The translations under genes were made by a program, and so were the position numbers. Below, one piece after another: positions 33,817 to 43,216 of a stretch of 64,000 bases of DNA. This DNA is from Mesorhizobium plurifarium (lineage in GTDB: Bacteria > Pseudomonadota > Alphaproteobacteria > Rhizobiales > Rhizobiaceae): positions 612,206 to 676,205 of the forward strand of contig CCNB01000012.1 in assembly GCA_000824785.1 (NCBI GenBank). Reading direction: 5' to 3'. The notes under the pieces were generated by a model. It saw nothing but the letters and a program-made list of their open reading frames with translations. It searched no databases and was not told the origin of the DNA. Position 1 is the stretch's first letter; each line of letters starts with the position of its first letter.

Positions 33817-36743
33817 GCAAAGCCGCGCCGCGCGGCGCCAACTCCGCACCTTCGCAGCGGCCGCTGGCCGACAGCCGGGCGCCGGACGAAGGCGACGGGG
33901 TCGAGACCTCGCCAAGCGTCTCCGACCGCACCGCCAAGACCACCTGCTACATGTGCGCCTGCCGCTGCGGCATCGACGTCCATATCAAGGACGGCAAGGT
34001 CCGCTACATCAACGGCAACAAGGACCATCCGGTGAACCGCGGCGTGATCTGCGGCAAGGGCAGCGCCGGCATCATGCAGCATTACAGCCCGGCGCGGCTG
34101 AAGAAGCCGCTGCTGAGGACAGGGCCGCGCGGCTCGGGCGAATTCCGCGAGATCGAGTGGGAAGAAGCGCTGACCATCGCCACCGAGCGGCTGTCGGCGA
34201 TCCGCCGCGCCGATCCGAAAAAGCTCGCCTTCTTCACCGGACGCGACCAGTCGCAATCGCTGACCGGCTGGTGGGCGTCGAAATTCGGCACGCCCAATTT
34301 CGCCGCGCATGGTGGCTTCTGCTCCGTCAACATGGCGGCCGGCGGGCTCTACACGATCGGCGGCTCGTTCTGGGAGTTCGGCGAGCCCGACTGGGACAAC
34401 ACCCGATATTTCATGCTGTTCGGCGTCGCCGAGGACCACGATTCCAACCCTATCAAGATCGGCCTCGGCAAGCTCAAGGCGCGCGGCGCCAAGGTGGTTT
34501 CGATCAACCCCTGCCGCACGGGCTACAATGCCATCGCCGACGACTGGATCGGCATCAGGCCCGGCACCGACGGACTGTTTGTGCTGGCGCTGGTCCATGA
34601 ATTGCTCAAGGCCGGTCGTGTCGATCTGGATTACCTGCTGCGCTACACCAATGCGCCGGTGCTGGTCGTGCAAGAGCACGGGGCCGCCGATGACGGACTG
34701 TTCGTGCGCGATAGCGACGGCAATCCGCTTGCCTGGGACAGGGTGGCGAAGCAGCCGGTCAACGCAGCCGACCCGGAAGCAAAGCCGGCGCCGACCGGCA
34801 GCTACGAGGTCGCCGGGCGGCGCTGCGTGCCTGTCTTCCAGCTCATCGCCGAGCGCTATCTCGACAAGACGTACTCGCCGGACGCCGTGGCGGAGCGCTG
34901 CGGCGTCAGCGCCGACACGATCCGGCGGATCGCGGCGGAACTGGCGCATGTCGCCTTCGAACAGACGATCGAGCTGCCGGTCGCCTGGACCGACTGGGCC
35001 GGCCGGCGACACGAGACGATCAAGGGCCGGCCTGTCTCGATGCACGCCATGCGCGGCATCTCGGCCCATTCCAACGGTTTCCACACCTGCCGCGCCATCC
35101 ATTTGCTGCAGGTGCTGCTCGGCACGGTGGACGTTCCGGGCGGCTTCCGCTTCAAGCCCCCCTACCCGCGTTGCGCGCCGCCGGGGCCGAAGCCATGCGG
35201 AAAAAAAGTCCGGCCGATGACGCCGCTGGACGGCATGCCGCTCGGCTTCGTCTGCGGACCGGATGACCTTCTCGTCGACGAGGCCGGCCGGCCCACCCGC
35301 ATCGACAAGGCCTATTCCTGGGAAGCGCCTTTGGCCGCGCATGGGCTGATGCACACGGTGATCCGCAACGCCTGGGCCGGCGATCCTTATCCGATCGACA
35401 CGCTGATGATGTATATGTCGAACATGGCGTGGAACTCGTCGATGAACACGGTCGAGACGATTGCCATGCTGACCGACAAGGACGAGGCCGGCGCCTACAG
35501 GATCCCCTTCATCATCTATTCCGACGCCTATTATTCCGAGACCGTGCCGTTCGCCGATCTGGTGCTGCCCGACACCACCTATCTCGAACGGCACGACTGC
35601 ATCAGCCTGCTCGACCGGCCAATCAGCCACGCCGACGGGGCCGCGGACGCCATCCGCCATCCGGTGGTGCAGCCGGACCGCGACGTGCGTCCGTTCCAGT
35701 CGGTGCTGATCGAGCTCGGCGCGCGGCTCGGCCTGCCCGGCTTCATCGACGAGGACGGCTCGGCGAAATACCGCGACTATGCCGACTATATCGTCAATCA
35801 CGAGCGCACGCCCGGCATCGGCCCTTTAGCCGGCTGGCGCGGCAAGGATGGCGCATCGATCGGCAAGGGCGACGCCAATCCGGATCAGTTGCAGCGCTAC
35901 ATCGACAATGGCGGCTTCTGGCATCACGATTTTTCCGACGACCAGCGCTATTACAAGATGGGCAACCGCGCCTATCTCGACTTCGCGGCCGAGATGGGTT
36001 TCATCGCCAACGCCGAGCCGATCGTCTTCCAGCTCTATTCGGAGCCGATCCAACGTTTTAGATTGGCCGCGCGCGGCCATGGAAAAGTGCAGCCGCCGGA
36101 TGCCGAGCGCGGCCGTATCGAAGCCTATATGGACCCGCTGCCGTTCTGGTATGCGCCCTTCGAGGACGACGCCGTCGACCTCGAAAAGTATCCGTTGCAT
36201 GCGCTGACGCAGCGGCCGATGCACATGTACCATTCCTGGGGATCGCAGAATGCCTGGCTGCGGCAGATCACCAGCCAGAACCGGCTGTTCGTGCATCGCC
36301 AGACGGCCGCCAGGCTCGGCCTTGCCGACGACGACTGGGTGTGGATCGAAAGCGTCAACGGAAGGGTGAAGGGTCAGATCAAGCTGATCGACGGCGTGAA
36401 CTCGGACACGGTGTGGACCTGGAACGCGATCGGCAAGCGGCGCGGCAGTTGGGGCCTGAAGGACGATGCGGCGGAGAGCAATCGCGGCTTCCTGCTCAAC
36501 CACATCATCGGCGACCAGACTGCAGCCGACGCCAGCGGCAAGCGCTATTCGAATTCGGACCCGGTCACAGGACAGGCGGCATGGTTCGACGTGCGCGTGC
36601 GCCTCGCAAAGTGCGCGCCGGAAGAAGCCGGCTTCACCGAGCCGCAATTCGAGCGTTTCCGCCAGCCGCCACATTTCGAACCTGCGCCAGACGTGCTTCG
36701 CTTCGGCGCCGCGTTCCGCATGAAGAGGGAAGCCGCCGAATGA
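33813..36743 (+). CDS. soeA: Molybdopterin oxidoreductase, probable sulfite dehydrogenase SoeA
   Basis: The 976-residue catalytic subunit of the DMSO-reductase superfamily carries a 4Fe-4S site (Cys45, Cys48, Cys52 and Cys80 in TTCYMCACRCG and RGVICGKGSAG) and bis-MGD domains (for example FFTGRDQSQSLTGWW and HAMRGISAHSNGFHTCRA). It has no twin-arginine signal, which fits SoeA, the cytoplasmic sulfite-oxidising enzyme of the SoeABC type known from Allochromatium. Subunit sizes of the three genes also fit. Thiosulfate, tetrathionate or polysulfide reductase subunits are alternatives, but those usually have Tat signals. Sulfite exporter and LysR genes nearby support sulfite. Confidence 0.85.
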   Translation: MSKAAPRGANSAPSQRPLADSRAPDEGDGVETSPSVSDRTAKTTCYMCACRCGIDVHIKDGKVRYINGNKDHPVNRGVICGKGSAGIMQHYSPARLKKPLLRTGPRGSGEFREIEWEEALTIATERLSAIRRADPKKLAFFTGRDQSQSLTGWWASKFGTPNFAAHGGFCSVNMAAGGLYTIGGSFWEFGEPDWDNTRYFMLFGVAEDHDSNPIKIGLGKLKARGAKVVSINPCRTGYNAIADDWIGIRPGTDGLFVLALVHELLKAGRVDLDYLLRYTNAPVLVVQEHGAADDGLFVRDSDGNPLAWDRVAKQPVNAADPEAKPAPTGSYEVAGRRCVPVFQLIAERYLDKTYSPDAVAERCGVSADTIRRIAAELAHVAFEQTIELPVAWTDWAGRRHETIKGRPVSMHAMRGISAHSNGFHTCRAIHLLQVLLGTVDVPGGFRFKPPYPRCAPPGPKPCGKKVRPMTPLDGMPLGFVCGPDDLLVDEAGRPTRIDKAYSWEAPLAAHGLMHTVIRNAWAGDPYPIDTLMMYMSNMAWNSSMNTVETIAMLTDKDEAGAYRIPFIIYSDAYYSETVPFADLVLPDTTYLERHDCISLLDRPISHADGAADAIRHPVVQPDRDVRPFQSVLIELGARLGLPGFIDEDGSAKYRDYADYIVNHERTPGIGPLAGWRGKDGASIGKGDANPDQLQRYIDNGGFWHHDFSDDQRYYKMGNRAYLDFAAEMGFIANAEPIVFQLYSEPIQRFRLAARGHGKVQPPDAERGRIEAYMDPLPFWYAPFEDDAVDLEKYPLHALTQRPMHMYHSWGSQNAWLRQITSQNRLFVHRQTAARLGLADDDWVWIESVNGRVKGQIKLIDGVNSDTVWTWNAIGKRRGSWGLKDDAAESNRGFLLNHIIGDQTAADASGKRYSNSDPVTGQAAWFDVRVRLAKCAPEEAGFTEPQFERFRQPPHFEPAPDVLRFGAAFRMKREAAE

Positions 36744-37474
36744 CCTGCCTTCCCGCCCGGACCGAGAAGAAGCTCGGCCTCGTCATCGACCTCGATACCT
36801 GCGTCGGCTGCCAGGCCTGCGTCACGGCCTGCAAGGAGTGGAACACCGGCGGCCATATGGCGCCGCTGACCGACATCGATCCCTATGGCGGGCATGTCGA
36901 CGGCGTCTGGTTCAACCGGGTGCACAGCTACGAGCACACGACGGAATTGGGCGGCCGCACGGTGAACTTCCCGCGCTCCTGCCTGCATTGCGAGCAGCCG
37001 GCCTGCGTCACTGTCTGCCCGACCGGCGCCTCCTACAAGCGCGCCTCGGACGGCATCGTGCTGGTCGACGAGGATAAATGCATCGGCTGCAAGCTGTGCA
37101 GCTGGGCCTGTCCCTATGGCGCCCGCGAGTTCGACACGGAAGTCGGCGTGATGAAGAAATGCACGCTCTGCGTCGACCGCATCTATAACGACAATCTGGC
37201 CGAGGAAGACCGCGTGCCTGCCTGCGTCGCCGCCTGCCCGACCAGCGCCCGGCATTTCGGCGATCTCGGCGATCCGGCCTCGGCGATTTCGCAGCTTGTC
37301 GAGGAGCGTAGCGGCGTCGCGCTGATGCCGGAGCTTGGCTACAAGCCGACCAACCGGTACCTGCCGCCACGCGCCCGCAGCCAACGCACGGCGAAGGTCG
37401 ACGCGCCGGCGCTGGAGCCGATCAAGGCCGAGGGCGGCTTCCTCGGCTGGATCGACCGCATGCTTTCGAATTAG
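36740..37474 (+). CDS. soeB: 4Fe-4S ferredoxin subunit of the molybdoenzyme, probable SoeB
   Basis: The 244-residue electron-transfer subunit has four cysteine clusters for four iron-sulfur centres: CVGCQACVTAC, CLHCEQPACVTVC, CIGCKLCSWACPYG, and CTLC with CVAACPTSA. It passes electrons from the catalytic subunit to the membrane anchor. The start ATG overlaps the soeA stop (ATGA). It lacks a signal peptide, in keeping with a cytoplasm-facing complex. Confidence 0.88.
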   Translation: MTCLPARTEKKLGLVIDLDTCVGCQACVTACKEWNTGGHMAPLTDIDPYGGHVDGVWFNRVHSYEHTTELGGRTVNFPRSCLHCEQPACVTVCPTGASYKRASDGIVLVDEDKCIGCKLCSWACPYGAREFDTEVGVMKKCTLCVDRIYNDNLAEEDRVPACVAACPTSARHFGDLGDPASAISQLVEERSGVALMPELGYKPTNRYLPPRARSQRTAKVDAPALEPIKAEGGFLGWIDRMLSN

Positions 37475-37480
37475 CCGATC

Positions 37481-38416
37481 ATGCATCCCGCTTTCTCGGT
37501 CGTCTTCTTCACCACCGCCACGGGCGCCGGCTACGGCCTGCTGGCGCTGCTCGGCCTGCTTGGCGGGTTCGGCGTGATCCCGGCCGATTTCTGGCTTGGC
37601 CTTGTCGGCATGGCGCTGGCGTTCGGCCTGATCGTCGCTGGCCTGTTGTCCTCCACGGGCCATCTGGGCCGGCCCGAGCGCGCATGGCGCGCCTTCTCGC
37701 AATGGCGCAGCTCCTGGCTGTCGCGCGAAGGCGCGGTGTCGGTCGCGACCTTCATCCCGGCTTGCATGTTCGGCTTCGGCTGGGTGTTTCTCGGCGAGAG
37801 CGGCGGCTGGGTGGCGGCCGCGGGCCTGCTGGCGGCGGCAGGCGCGGTGACGACCGTCTGCACGACAGGCATGATCTACGCTTCGCTAAAGCCGATCGCC
37901 CAATGGCACAGCCGCTACACTTTGCCGGCTTATCTCATTTTTGCGACGATGACCGGAGGCGTTCTCGCCAACGCTCTGCTCCAGCTGTTCAAGCTCGGTT
38001 CAACGGCGATGCTGGCCTGGGCTCTGCTTGCCACGCTCGCCGGCTGGGCCTGGAAGCTGGCGACATGGCGCCACAACGACCGGCTGGAGATTCCGACAAC
38101 CGCCAACACGGCGACGGGCCTTGCCGGCGGCACGGTGCGGTCGATCGAATGGCCGCACACGGAAGAAAACTATCTGCTGAAGGAAATGGGCTTCCGCATC
38201 GCGCGCAAGCACAGCGCGAAGCTGCGGCGGATCACGCAGGCGCTGGCTTTCGCCGCGCCAGCCATCCTGCTGGCGACCGTGTACTTCCTGCCATGGCCGA
38301 TAGGCGCAATCGCATCGGTGCTTGCAGCGATCGCGCAACTCGCCGGCATGCTGGTCGAGCGCTGGCTTTTCTTCGCCGAGGCGAAGCATACGGTCACGCT
38401 CTACTATGGACGATAA
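37481..38416 (+). CDS. soeC: DmsC-type membrane anchor subunit, probable SoeC
   Basis: The 311-residue polytopic protein has about eight hydrophobic segments and resembles the DmsC/NrfD-like anchors that hold molybdoenzymes on the inner membrane and exchange electrons with quinone. The N-terminus HPAFSVVFFTTATGAGYGLLAL and the STGHLGRPERAWRAFSQWRSSWLSRE block are typical. It starts six bases after soeB. In this complex it would deliver sulfite electrons to ubiquinone. It ends six bases before the convergent pdeM gene. Confidence 0.87.
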   Translation: MHPAFSVVFFTTATGAGYGLLALLGLLGGFGVIPADFWLGLVGMALAFGLIVAGLLSSTGHLGRPERAWRAFSQWRSSWLSREGAVSVATFIPACMFGFGWVFLGESGGWVAAAGLLAAAGAVTTVCTTGMIYASLKPIAQWHSRYTLPAYLIFATMTGGVLANALLQLFKLGSTAMLAWALLATLAGWAWKLATWRHNDRLEIPTTANTATGLAGGTVRSIEWPHTEENYLLKEMGFRIARKHSAKLRRITQALAFAAPAILLATVYFLPWPIGAIASVLAAIAQLAGMLVERWLFFAEAKHTVTLYYGR

Positions 38417-38422
38417 AGGACC

Positions 38423-39139
38423 TCAGCCCGGCCGCAGCATCGAGCCGGAGATCGCAAAAATGCGTTCGGCGCCGAGCATATAGGCAACCAGTGTTTCCAG
38501 CTGGAACAGGCCGGCATAGGCGCGGTCGAGCACGTTGAGCGAACCGGTATAAGCGCCGAACGCCGGCATGATCATGCGGCCGCCATCGCCGGCGAAGCAA
38601 CGGCGCCTGACCGAGCGGCCGCGCTGGACAATGCGGGCACAAGGATGGAGATGGCCTGATATCTCGCCTTCGACCCGCTGCTTCGACGGCTCGTGGCGGA
38701 AGAGCAGCGAGCCGATAGCGAGTTCCCGTACCGTCTCGCCGGGCAGATCGGCGGGCGCCTCGGGGTCGTGGTTGCCGGCGACCCAGAACCAGTCGCGGCC
38801 GGCCATCATCGCTTCAAGCTGTTCGCGGAAACTCTGATGCATGCGTTCGGCACCGCCACCGTCATGGAAAGAATCGCCCAGGCTAACGACGATACGCGGC
38901 TGATAGTCGGCAATGACCGCCTGAAGCCGCAGCAAGGTTGCCCCCGTGTCATAGGGTGGGATCAGCGCGCCGCGCCGGGCGAAGGACGAGCCTTTTTCGA
39001 GATGCAGGTCGGAGACCGCGAGCAGCCGCAGATCGGGGAAATAGAGGACGCCACGCCGGTCGCAGACGGCTCGCTCGCCGGCGATGCCGACAAGGTCGGC
39101 CTCGGCGATCAGCGTTGCGCGCGGCAGCGAAAAATTCAT
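38423..39139 (-). CDS. pdeM: Ligase-associated DNA damage response phosphoesterase PdeM
   Basis: The 238-residue calcineurin-like metallophosphoesterase has the family metal motifs: SDLHLEKGSSFARRG near residue 43, SLGDSFHDGG near 86, VAGNHDPEAP near 120, and GHLHPCARI near 162. PdeM is one of four proteins often encoded with an ATP-dependent DNA ligase in bacteria. It is 19 bases downstream of the DEXH helicase gene and on the same strand, so they form an operon. The ligase and exonuclease members are not in this window. Confidence 0.92.
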   Translation of the reverse strand: MNFSLPRATLIAEADLVGIAGERAVCDRRGVLYFPDLRLLAVSDLHLEKGSSFARRGALIPPYDTGATLLRLQAVIADYQPRIVVSLGDSFHDGGGAERMHQSFREQLEAMMAGRDWFWVAGNHDPEAPADLPGETVRELAIGSLLFRHEPSKQRVEGEISGHLHPCARIVQRGRSVRRRCFAGDGGRMIMPAFGAYTGSLNVLDRAYAGLFQLETLVAYMLGAERIFAISGSMLRPG

Positions 39140-39158
39140 CCCCTCTCGGCTCTCTCTT

Positions 39159-41696
39159 TCAGTCCGTCATCTCGGGCCCCATGGCCTCCTCGACGAGGGT
39201 GGCGGCATCCATCAGCAGCGTCTCGTCCGCCTCGCCATTGACCGGCATCTTGCCGATTTCGAGCATGATCGGCACGGCCAGCGGCGAAATCTGTTCGAGA
39301 TTCTTATGCATGATTCGGCCGCGGATGCGCGAGAGCATCTCGGCAAGTCTGCCGACATCGAGCAACCCGGTCGCGGCATCCGTGCGGGTGGCCTGCAGCA
39401 GAATATGGTCCGGTTCATGGCTGCGCAGCACGTCATAGATCAGGTCCGTCGAAACGGTCACCTGGCGGCCGCTTTTCTCCTTGCCGGGGTGGCGCTTTTC
39501 GATCAGTCCGGAAATGAGCGCGCAGTTGCGGAAGGTGCGCTTCAAGAGCCAGCTGTCGGCGAACCACGCTTCGAGATCGTCGCCCAGCATGTCTTGATCG
39601 AACAGTGTGGCCAGCGACGGTTTCCTGTTCTTGAACATCCAGCCCATGTCTGCCAGCGACCAGATGGCCAGCGCATAGTCTGTGGCCACGAATCCGACCG
39701 GCTTGGCTCCCGCCCGATCCAGCCGCCGGGTAAGCAGCATGCCGAGCGTCTGATGCGCAAGCCTGCCCTCGAACGGATATGCCACCATGTAATACCGGTT
39801 GCCGCGCGGAAAGGTTTCGATCAACAGGTCGTCGCGTTTCGGCAGGATCGACTTGTCCGCCTGAAATCTCAACCAGTCAGCGACTTGCTCGGGCAGTTTC
39901 TTCCAGCGTCGCGGATCGTCGAGCATGGCCCGAACCTGCTCGGCGAGATAAGTGGAAAGCGGGAATTTGCCGCCGCCATAATAGGGCACCTTCGCATCGC
40001 TGCCGGGCGCGTTCGAGACAAAGCACTCATTCTCGCGGATGCCTTCGAAGCGCAGGATCTTGCCGGCGAACATGAAAGTGTCGCCATGGGTCAAAGTCTC
40101 CAGGAATGCTTCCTCGATCTTCCCCAGCACCCTGCCGCCGCGCGAGGCTGCCCCCCTGCTGCCCGCCTGGACGTAACGCACATTGAGCGCCGGCACCTCG
40201 ATGATGGTGCCGACATTGAGCCTGTATTGCTGGGCGACGGCTGGATTTGAAATCCGCCACAAGCCTTCCTTGGTCTGCCGGATGCGGGCGTAGCGTTCGT
40301 AATTTCTCAGCGCGTAACCGCCGGTGGCGACGAAGTCGATGACCCGGTCGAATGTCGGCCTGTCCAGGCTGGCGTAGGGGGCGGCCGTTCTTACTTCATC
40401 GAACAACGCATCGGGATGGAACGGCGCCCCACAGGCGCAACCCAGCACGTGCTGGGCCAAGACGTCCAGACCGCCGTTGACCAATGGCGGCGTATCCTGC
40501 GCGCCGAGATAGTTGGCGTCGAGCGCGGCGCGGCATTCCAACACCTCGAAGCGGTTGGCCGGGATCAGGATCGCCTTGGACGGCTCGTCCATGCGATGGT
40601 TGGCGCGGCCGATGCGCTGCGCCAGCCGGCTGGCGCCTTTCGGCGCGCCGACATGCACCACAAGGTCGACATCGCCCCAGTCGATGCCGAGATCGAGGGT
40701 GGAGGTGGCGACGATGGCCCGCAGCGCGTTTTCGCCCATCGCCTTCTCGACGCGGCGGCGCTGGGCGACGTCCAGCGATCCGTGATGAAGCGCGATCGGC
40801 AGCGTGTCTTCATTGACTCGCCATAGTTCCTGGAACAGCAGCTCGGCCTGGCTGCGCGTGTTGACGAAGAGCAGCGTGGTCTTGTGCCGCTTGATCTCGC
40901 GATAGATTTCAGGCGTGGCGTAGCGGGCGGAGTGACCGGCCCAGGGCACCCGCTCTTCCGAGTCGAGGATCGATATCTCGGGCTTCGCGCCGCCCGTGAC
41001 GACGATGAGCTCGGACATGTCGCCCGGAGAAGCCTGACTGACCAGCCAGCGCCGCAATTCGTCGGGCTCGGCCACGGTGGCCGACAAGCCTATAGTCTGC
41101 AGGTCCGGAACGAAGGCGCGCAGTCGCGCGAGCCCAAGCGCCAGGAGATGCCCGCGCTTGGAGGTGACCAGCGAATGCAGCTCATCGAGCACGACGTAGC
41201 GCAGATCCTCGAAAAAGCGTCTGGCGTCGTTCGAGGCGATCAGCAGCGCGAGCTGCTCTGGCGTGGTGAGCAGGATGTCGGGTGGCGCCAGTTTCTGCCG
41301 CTGGCGCTTGTGCGAAGGCGTGTCGCCGGTGCGGGTCTCGATGGTGACGGGCAGGCCGATCTCCTCGACCGGCTTGCCGAGATTGCGTTCGATGTCGACG
41401 GCCAGCGCTTTCAGCGGCGAGATGTAGAGCGTGTGGATGCCGCGACGCGCCTGGCCCGGCTTTCGCCTGGGACGGTTGGCAAGCTCGGTCAGCGACGGCA
41501 GGAAGCCGGCCAGCGTCTTACCGGCGCCGGTCGGCGCGATCAGCAGCACCGATTGGCCGCTTTGAGCCTTCGCCAGCAGCTCGAGCTGATGGGCGCGCGG
41601 CGCCCAGCCCTTTTCGCCGAACCATTTGACGAATGGTTCGGGCAACAGGACGGCGGCGTTCTGTTCGGCAAGGCGCGGCTGCTCGGTCACGCGCAA
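39159..41696 (-). CDS. Ligase-associated DNA damage response DEXH-box helicase (Lhr family)
   Basis: The 845-residue superfamily 2 helicase is of the Lhr core type. Motif I is APTGAGKT at 54-61, motif II is the DELH in VVLDELHSLVTSKRG, and motif III is LSATVAEPDEL; motifs V and VI are STLDLGIDWGDVD and QRIGRANHR. The C-terminal Lhr-type region (winged helix and beta domain, with GRVLGKIEEAFLETLTHGDTFMFAGK) is present. The start appears to be a TTG at 41696; a GTG six bases later is possible. It unwinds nucleic acid, presumably in repair, with PdeM. Confidence 0.92.
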   Translation of the reverse strand: MRVTEQPRLAEQNAAVLLPEPFVKWFGEKGWAPRAHQLELLAKAQSGQSVLLIAPTGAGKTLAGFLPSLTELANRPRRKPGQARRGIHTLYISPLKALAVDIERNLGKPVEEIGLPVTIETRTGDTPSHKRQRQKLAPPDILLTTPEQLALLIASNDARRFFEDLRYVVLDELHSLVTSKRGHLLALGLARLRAFVPDLQTIGLSATVAEPDELRRWLVSQASPGDMSELIVVTGGAKPEISILDSEERVPWAGHSARYATPEIYREIKRHKTTLLFVNTRSQAELLFQELWRVNEDTLPIALHHGSLDVAQRRRVEKAMGENALRAIVATSTLDLGIDWGDVDLVVHVGAPKGASRLAQRIGRANHRMDEPSKAILIPANRFEVLECRAALDANYLGAQDTPPLVNGGLDVLAQHVLGCACGAPFHPDALFDEVRTAAPYASLDRPTFDRVIDFVATGGYALRNYERYARIRQTKEGLWRISNPAVAQQYRLNVGTIIEVPALNVRYVQAGSRGAASRGGRVLGKIEEAFLETLTHGDTFMFAGKILRFEGIRENECFVSNAPGSDAKVPYYGGGKFPLSTYLAEQVRAMLDDPRRWKKLPEQVADWLRFQADKSILPKRDDLLIETFPRGNRYYMVAYPFEGRLAHQTLGMLLTRRLDRAGAKPVGFVATDYALAIWSLADMGWMFKNRKPSLATLFDQDMLGDDLEAWFADSWLLKRTFRNCALISGLIEKRHPGKEKSGRQVTVSTDLIYDVLRSHEPDHILLQATRTDAATGLLDVGRLAEMLSRIRGRIMHKNLEQISPLAVPIMLEIGKMPVNGEADETLLMDAATLVEEAMGPEMTD

Positions 41697-41757
41697 CAGG
41701 TAGCGCGGCGGCGCGAAATCGCCAAGGAAAATCGGAACAAAAGGGGATCGAAGAGAG

Positions 41758-41914
41758 CGCCCCTCTCCCCGTCACTAAACGGGGAGAGGATGCCGGCAGG
41801 CAGATGAGGGGCAGCGCCAGCGGTCGAAGGTTGGCTATTGGCGCGAACAATCGGAGGTTCGCGCCGCCCCTCATCCGCCCTTCGGGCACCTTCTCCCCGT
41901 GAAACGGGGAGAAG
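41758..41914. repeat. Pair of inverted REP-like elements
   Basis: Two units face each other. The first has the hairpin CCTCTCCCCGT/ACGGGGAGAGG (41762-41789) followed by ATGAGGGGC (41804-41812). The second is its mirror, GCCCCTCAT (41866-41874), GCCC-TTC-GGGC (41877-41887), then CTTCTCCCCGT/ACGGGGAGAAG (41890-41914). The spacer can pair as well (GCGCGAAC with GTTCGCGC, 41841-41864). It fills the gap between the nlpC-type and helicase genes. Confidence 0.8.
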
Positions 41915-41920
41915 AAAAGA

Positions 41921-42847
41921 TCACGGCCTCCGAAAACCCGTCGGGCCGCCATAAAGATAGCCGATGCGCTCGACCGCTTCCTTCAGCCCTTCGCGCGATA
42001 CCAGCATGGTGTGGCCGTTGGCGTGGATCATGTCCCTTTCATTGGTCATGATCGCCACGTGGCCTTTCCAGAAGACGAGGTCGCCGCGCCGGAGACCTGA
42101 ATAGTCCGGGCCCGGCTCGAACGGCATGCCGATCGACGCTGCCTGCATATCGGAGTCGCGCAGCACATCCTTGCCGGTCATGCGCATTGCCAGTTGCACG
42201 AGGCCGGAGCAATCGATCCCGAAGCCGGAGACGCCGCCCCACAGATACGGCGTGCCGAGGAAGCTCTCCGCCACCGTGACATAGTCGTCGGCCAATTCGG
42301 CGGTCGGCCGCAAATGGCGGGCAATGATCGCCTGGCCGGAGGGCAGCAGCGCGTAGTGCGTGCCGCGCGTTTCGGCGGAACCCGTCACCGTGACCGTCGA
42401 GCCCATCGACAGCTGTCCGCTGATCGGGAAGCGCAGATCGGGGCCCGGATAGAGGAAGGTGCGCGGCACCGAAACGATATGCGTGGGCGCATGGTCGCGC
42501 TGGCCAAGAAGATAGTCCGCCACATAGCCGACATAGCCGTCGCGCTCGGCCTGCACCCAGGCCCAGCCTTCGGCATCCTCGAAGACGAGCACGTCGTCGC
42601 CGAACAGCGCCTGCGTGTTGACGCCCGCATCGGGGCGCGGCGCCTTGCGCAGATCGGCGACCGGCGCCGTGATGCGGGCCGGCCGGCCGGTGACGAAGCG
42701 GTCGGCGGCGACCTCGCCCTTCAGCCTCGCATCGGCAAGGTCGGAGCGGAAGGCATGAAGGCGGGCATCCCTGGCTGTCAAATCGATAATCCAGTCGTCA
42801 GCAATGAGGTCAGATGGGCAGCTCGTGCGCCCTGGCGACGATACCAT
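41921..42847 (-). CDS. NlpC/P60-family cell-wall hydrolase with SH3-like domains
   Basis: The protein (308 residues from the ATG at 42847) carries bacterial SH3-like regions in its middle and a C-terminal NlpC/P60 cysteine peptidase domain. The catalytic Cys is in FGIDCSGLVQLAM, the His in GDLVFWKGHVAIMT, and the polar third residue in DMIHANGHTM. Such enzymes cleave gamma-D-glutamyl-diamino-acid bonds of peptidoglycan peptides. There is no obvious signal peptide, so it may act on recycled cytoplasmic peptides. The start overlaps the MarR-type gene by 38 bases; the exact start is uncertain, as no good ATG lies after that gene's stop. Confidence 0.88.
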   Translation of the reverse strand: MVSSPGRTSCPSDLIADDWIIDLTARDARLHAFRSDLADARLKGEVAADRFVTGRPARITAPVADLRKAPRPDAGVNTQALFGDDVLVFEDAEGWAWVQAERDGYVGYVADYLLGQRDHAPTHIVSVPRTFLYPGPDLRFPISGQLSMGSTVTVTGSAETRGTHYALLPSGQAIIARHLRPTAELADDYVTVAESFLGTPYLWGGVSGFGIDCSGLVQLAMRMTGKDVLRDSDMQAASIGMPFEPGPDYSGLRRGDLVFWKGHVAIMTNERDMIHANGHTMLVSREGLKEAVERIGYLYGGPTGFRRP

Positions 42848-43160
42848 CGCCGAAGCGCTCGACAAAGAGCGCGCCTTCCACCGTGCGCCGGATCAGCACG
42901 TTGCGCTTGTCGAGCTCGTCGCGATGGCGCGAGACCAGCTTCAGCGCGCCCATCGTGTCCAGCGCCCGGGTGATGACCGGCTTGGTGACGTTGAGCTTGG
43001 CGGCCAGCCCGCGCACCGTGTGCGGCGGCGGGTCAAGATAGATGGTGAACAGGATCGCCGTCTGGCGCATCGTGAGATCGGGCTCGCCGTCGCGCACCTG
43101 GGCGAGCATCACCTGCTGCCACAGTCGCAAGGCCTGGCTCGGGCGCATCGAGATCGACAT
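42810..43160 (-). CDS. MarR-family winged-helix regulator
   Basis: The 116-residue protein has the MarR-type winged helix (LTMRQTAILFTIYLDPPPHTVRGLAAKLNVTKPVITRALDTM, then DKRNVLIRRTVEGALFVERF). It is shorter than typical MarR proteins (about 140-150), lacking part of the N-terminal dimerisation helix. It overlaps the NlpC/P60 gene downstream, so it may control it. The ligand is unknown. Confidence 0.86.
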   Translation of the reverse strand: MSISMRPSQALRLWQQVMLAQVRDGEPDLTMRQTAILFTIYLDPPPHTVRGLAAKLNVTKPVITRALDTMGALKLVSRHRDELDKRNVLIRRTVEGALFVERFGDGIVARAHELPI

Positions 43161-43216
43161 GCGCGAAGCATGCCGGCAAATTGTTTCGGTTCCGTTTCAG
43201 TGGCGGCGTTTCGCCG

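Noticed and set aside
33747-35801. 684-codon minus-strand frame opposite soeA
   Set aside because: soeA on the plus strand has full family motifs; the opposite frame has none.
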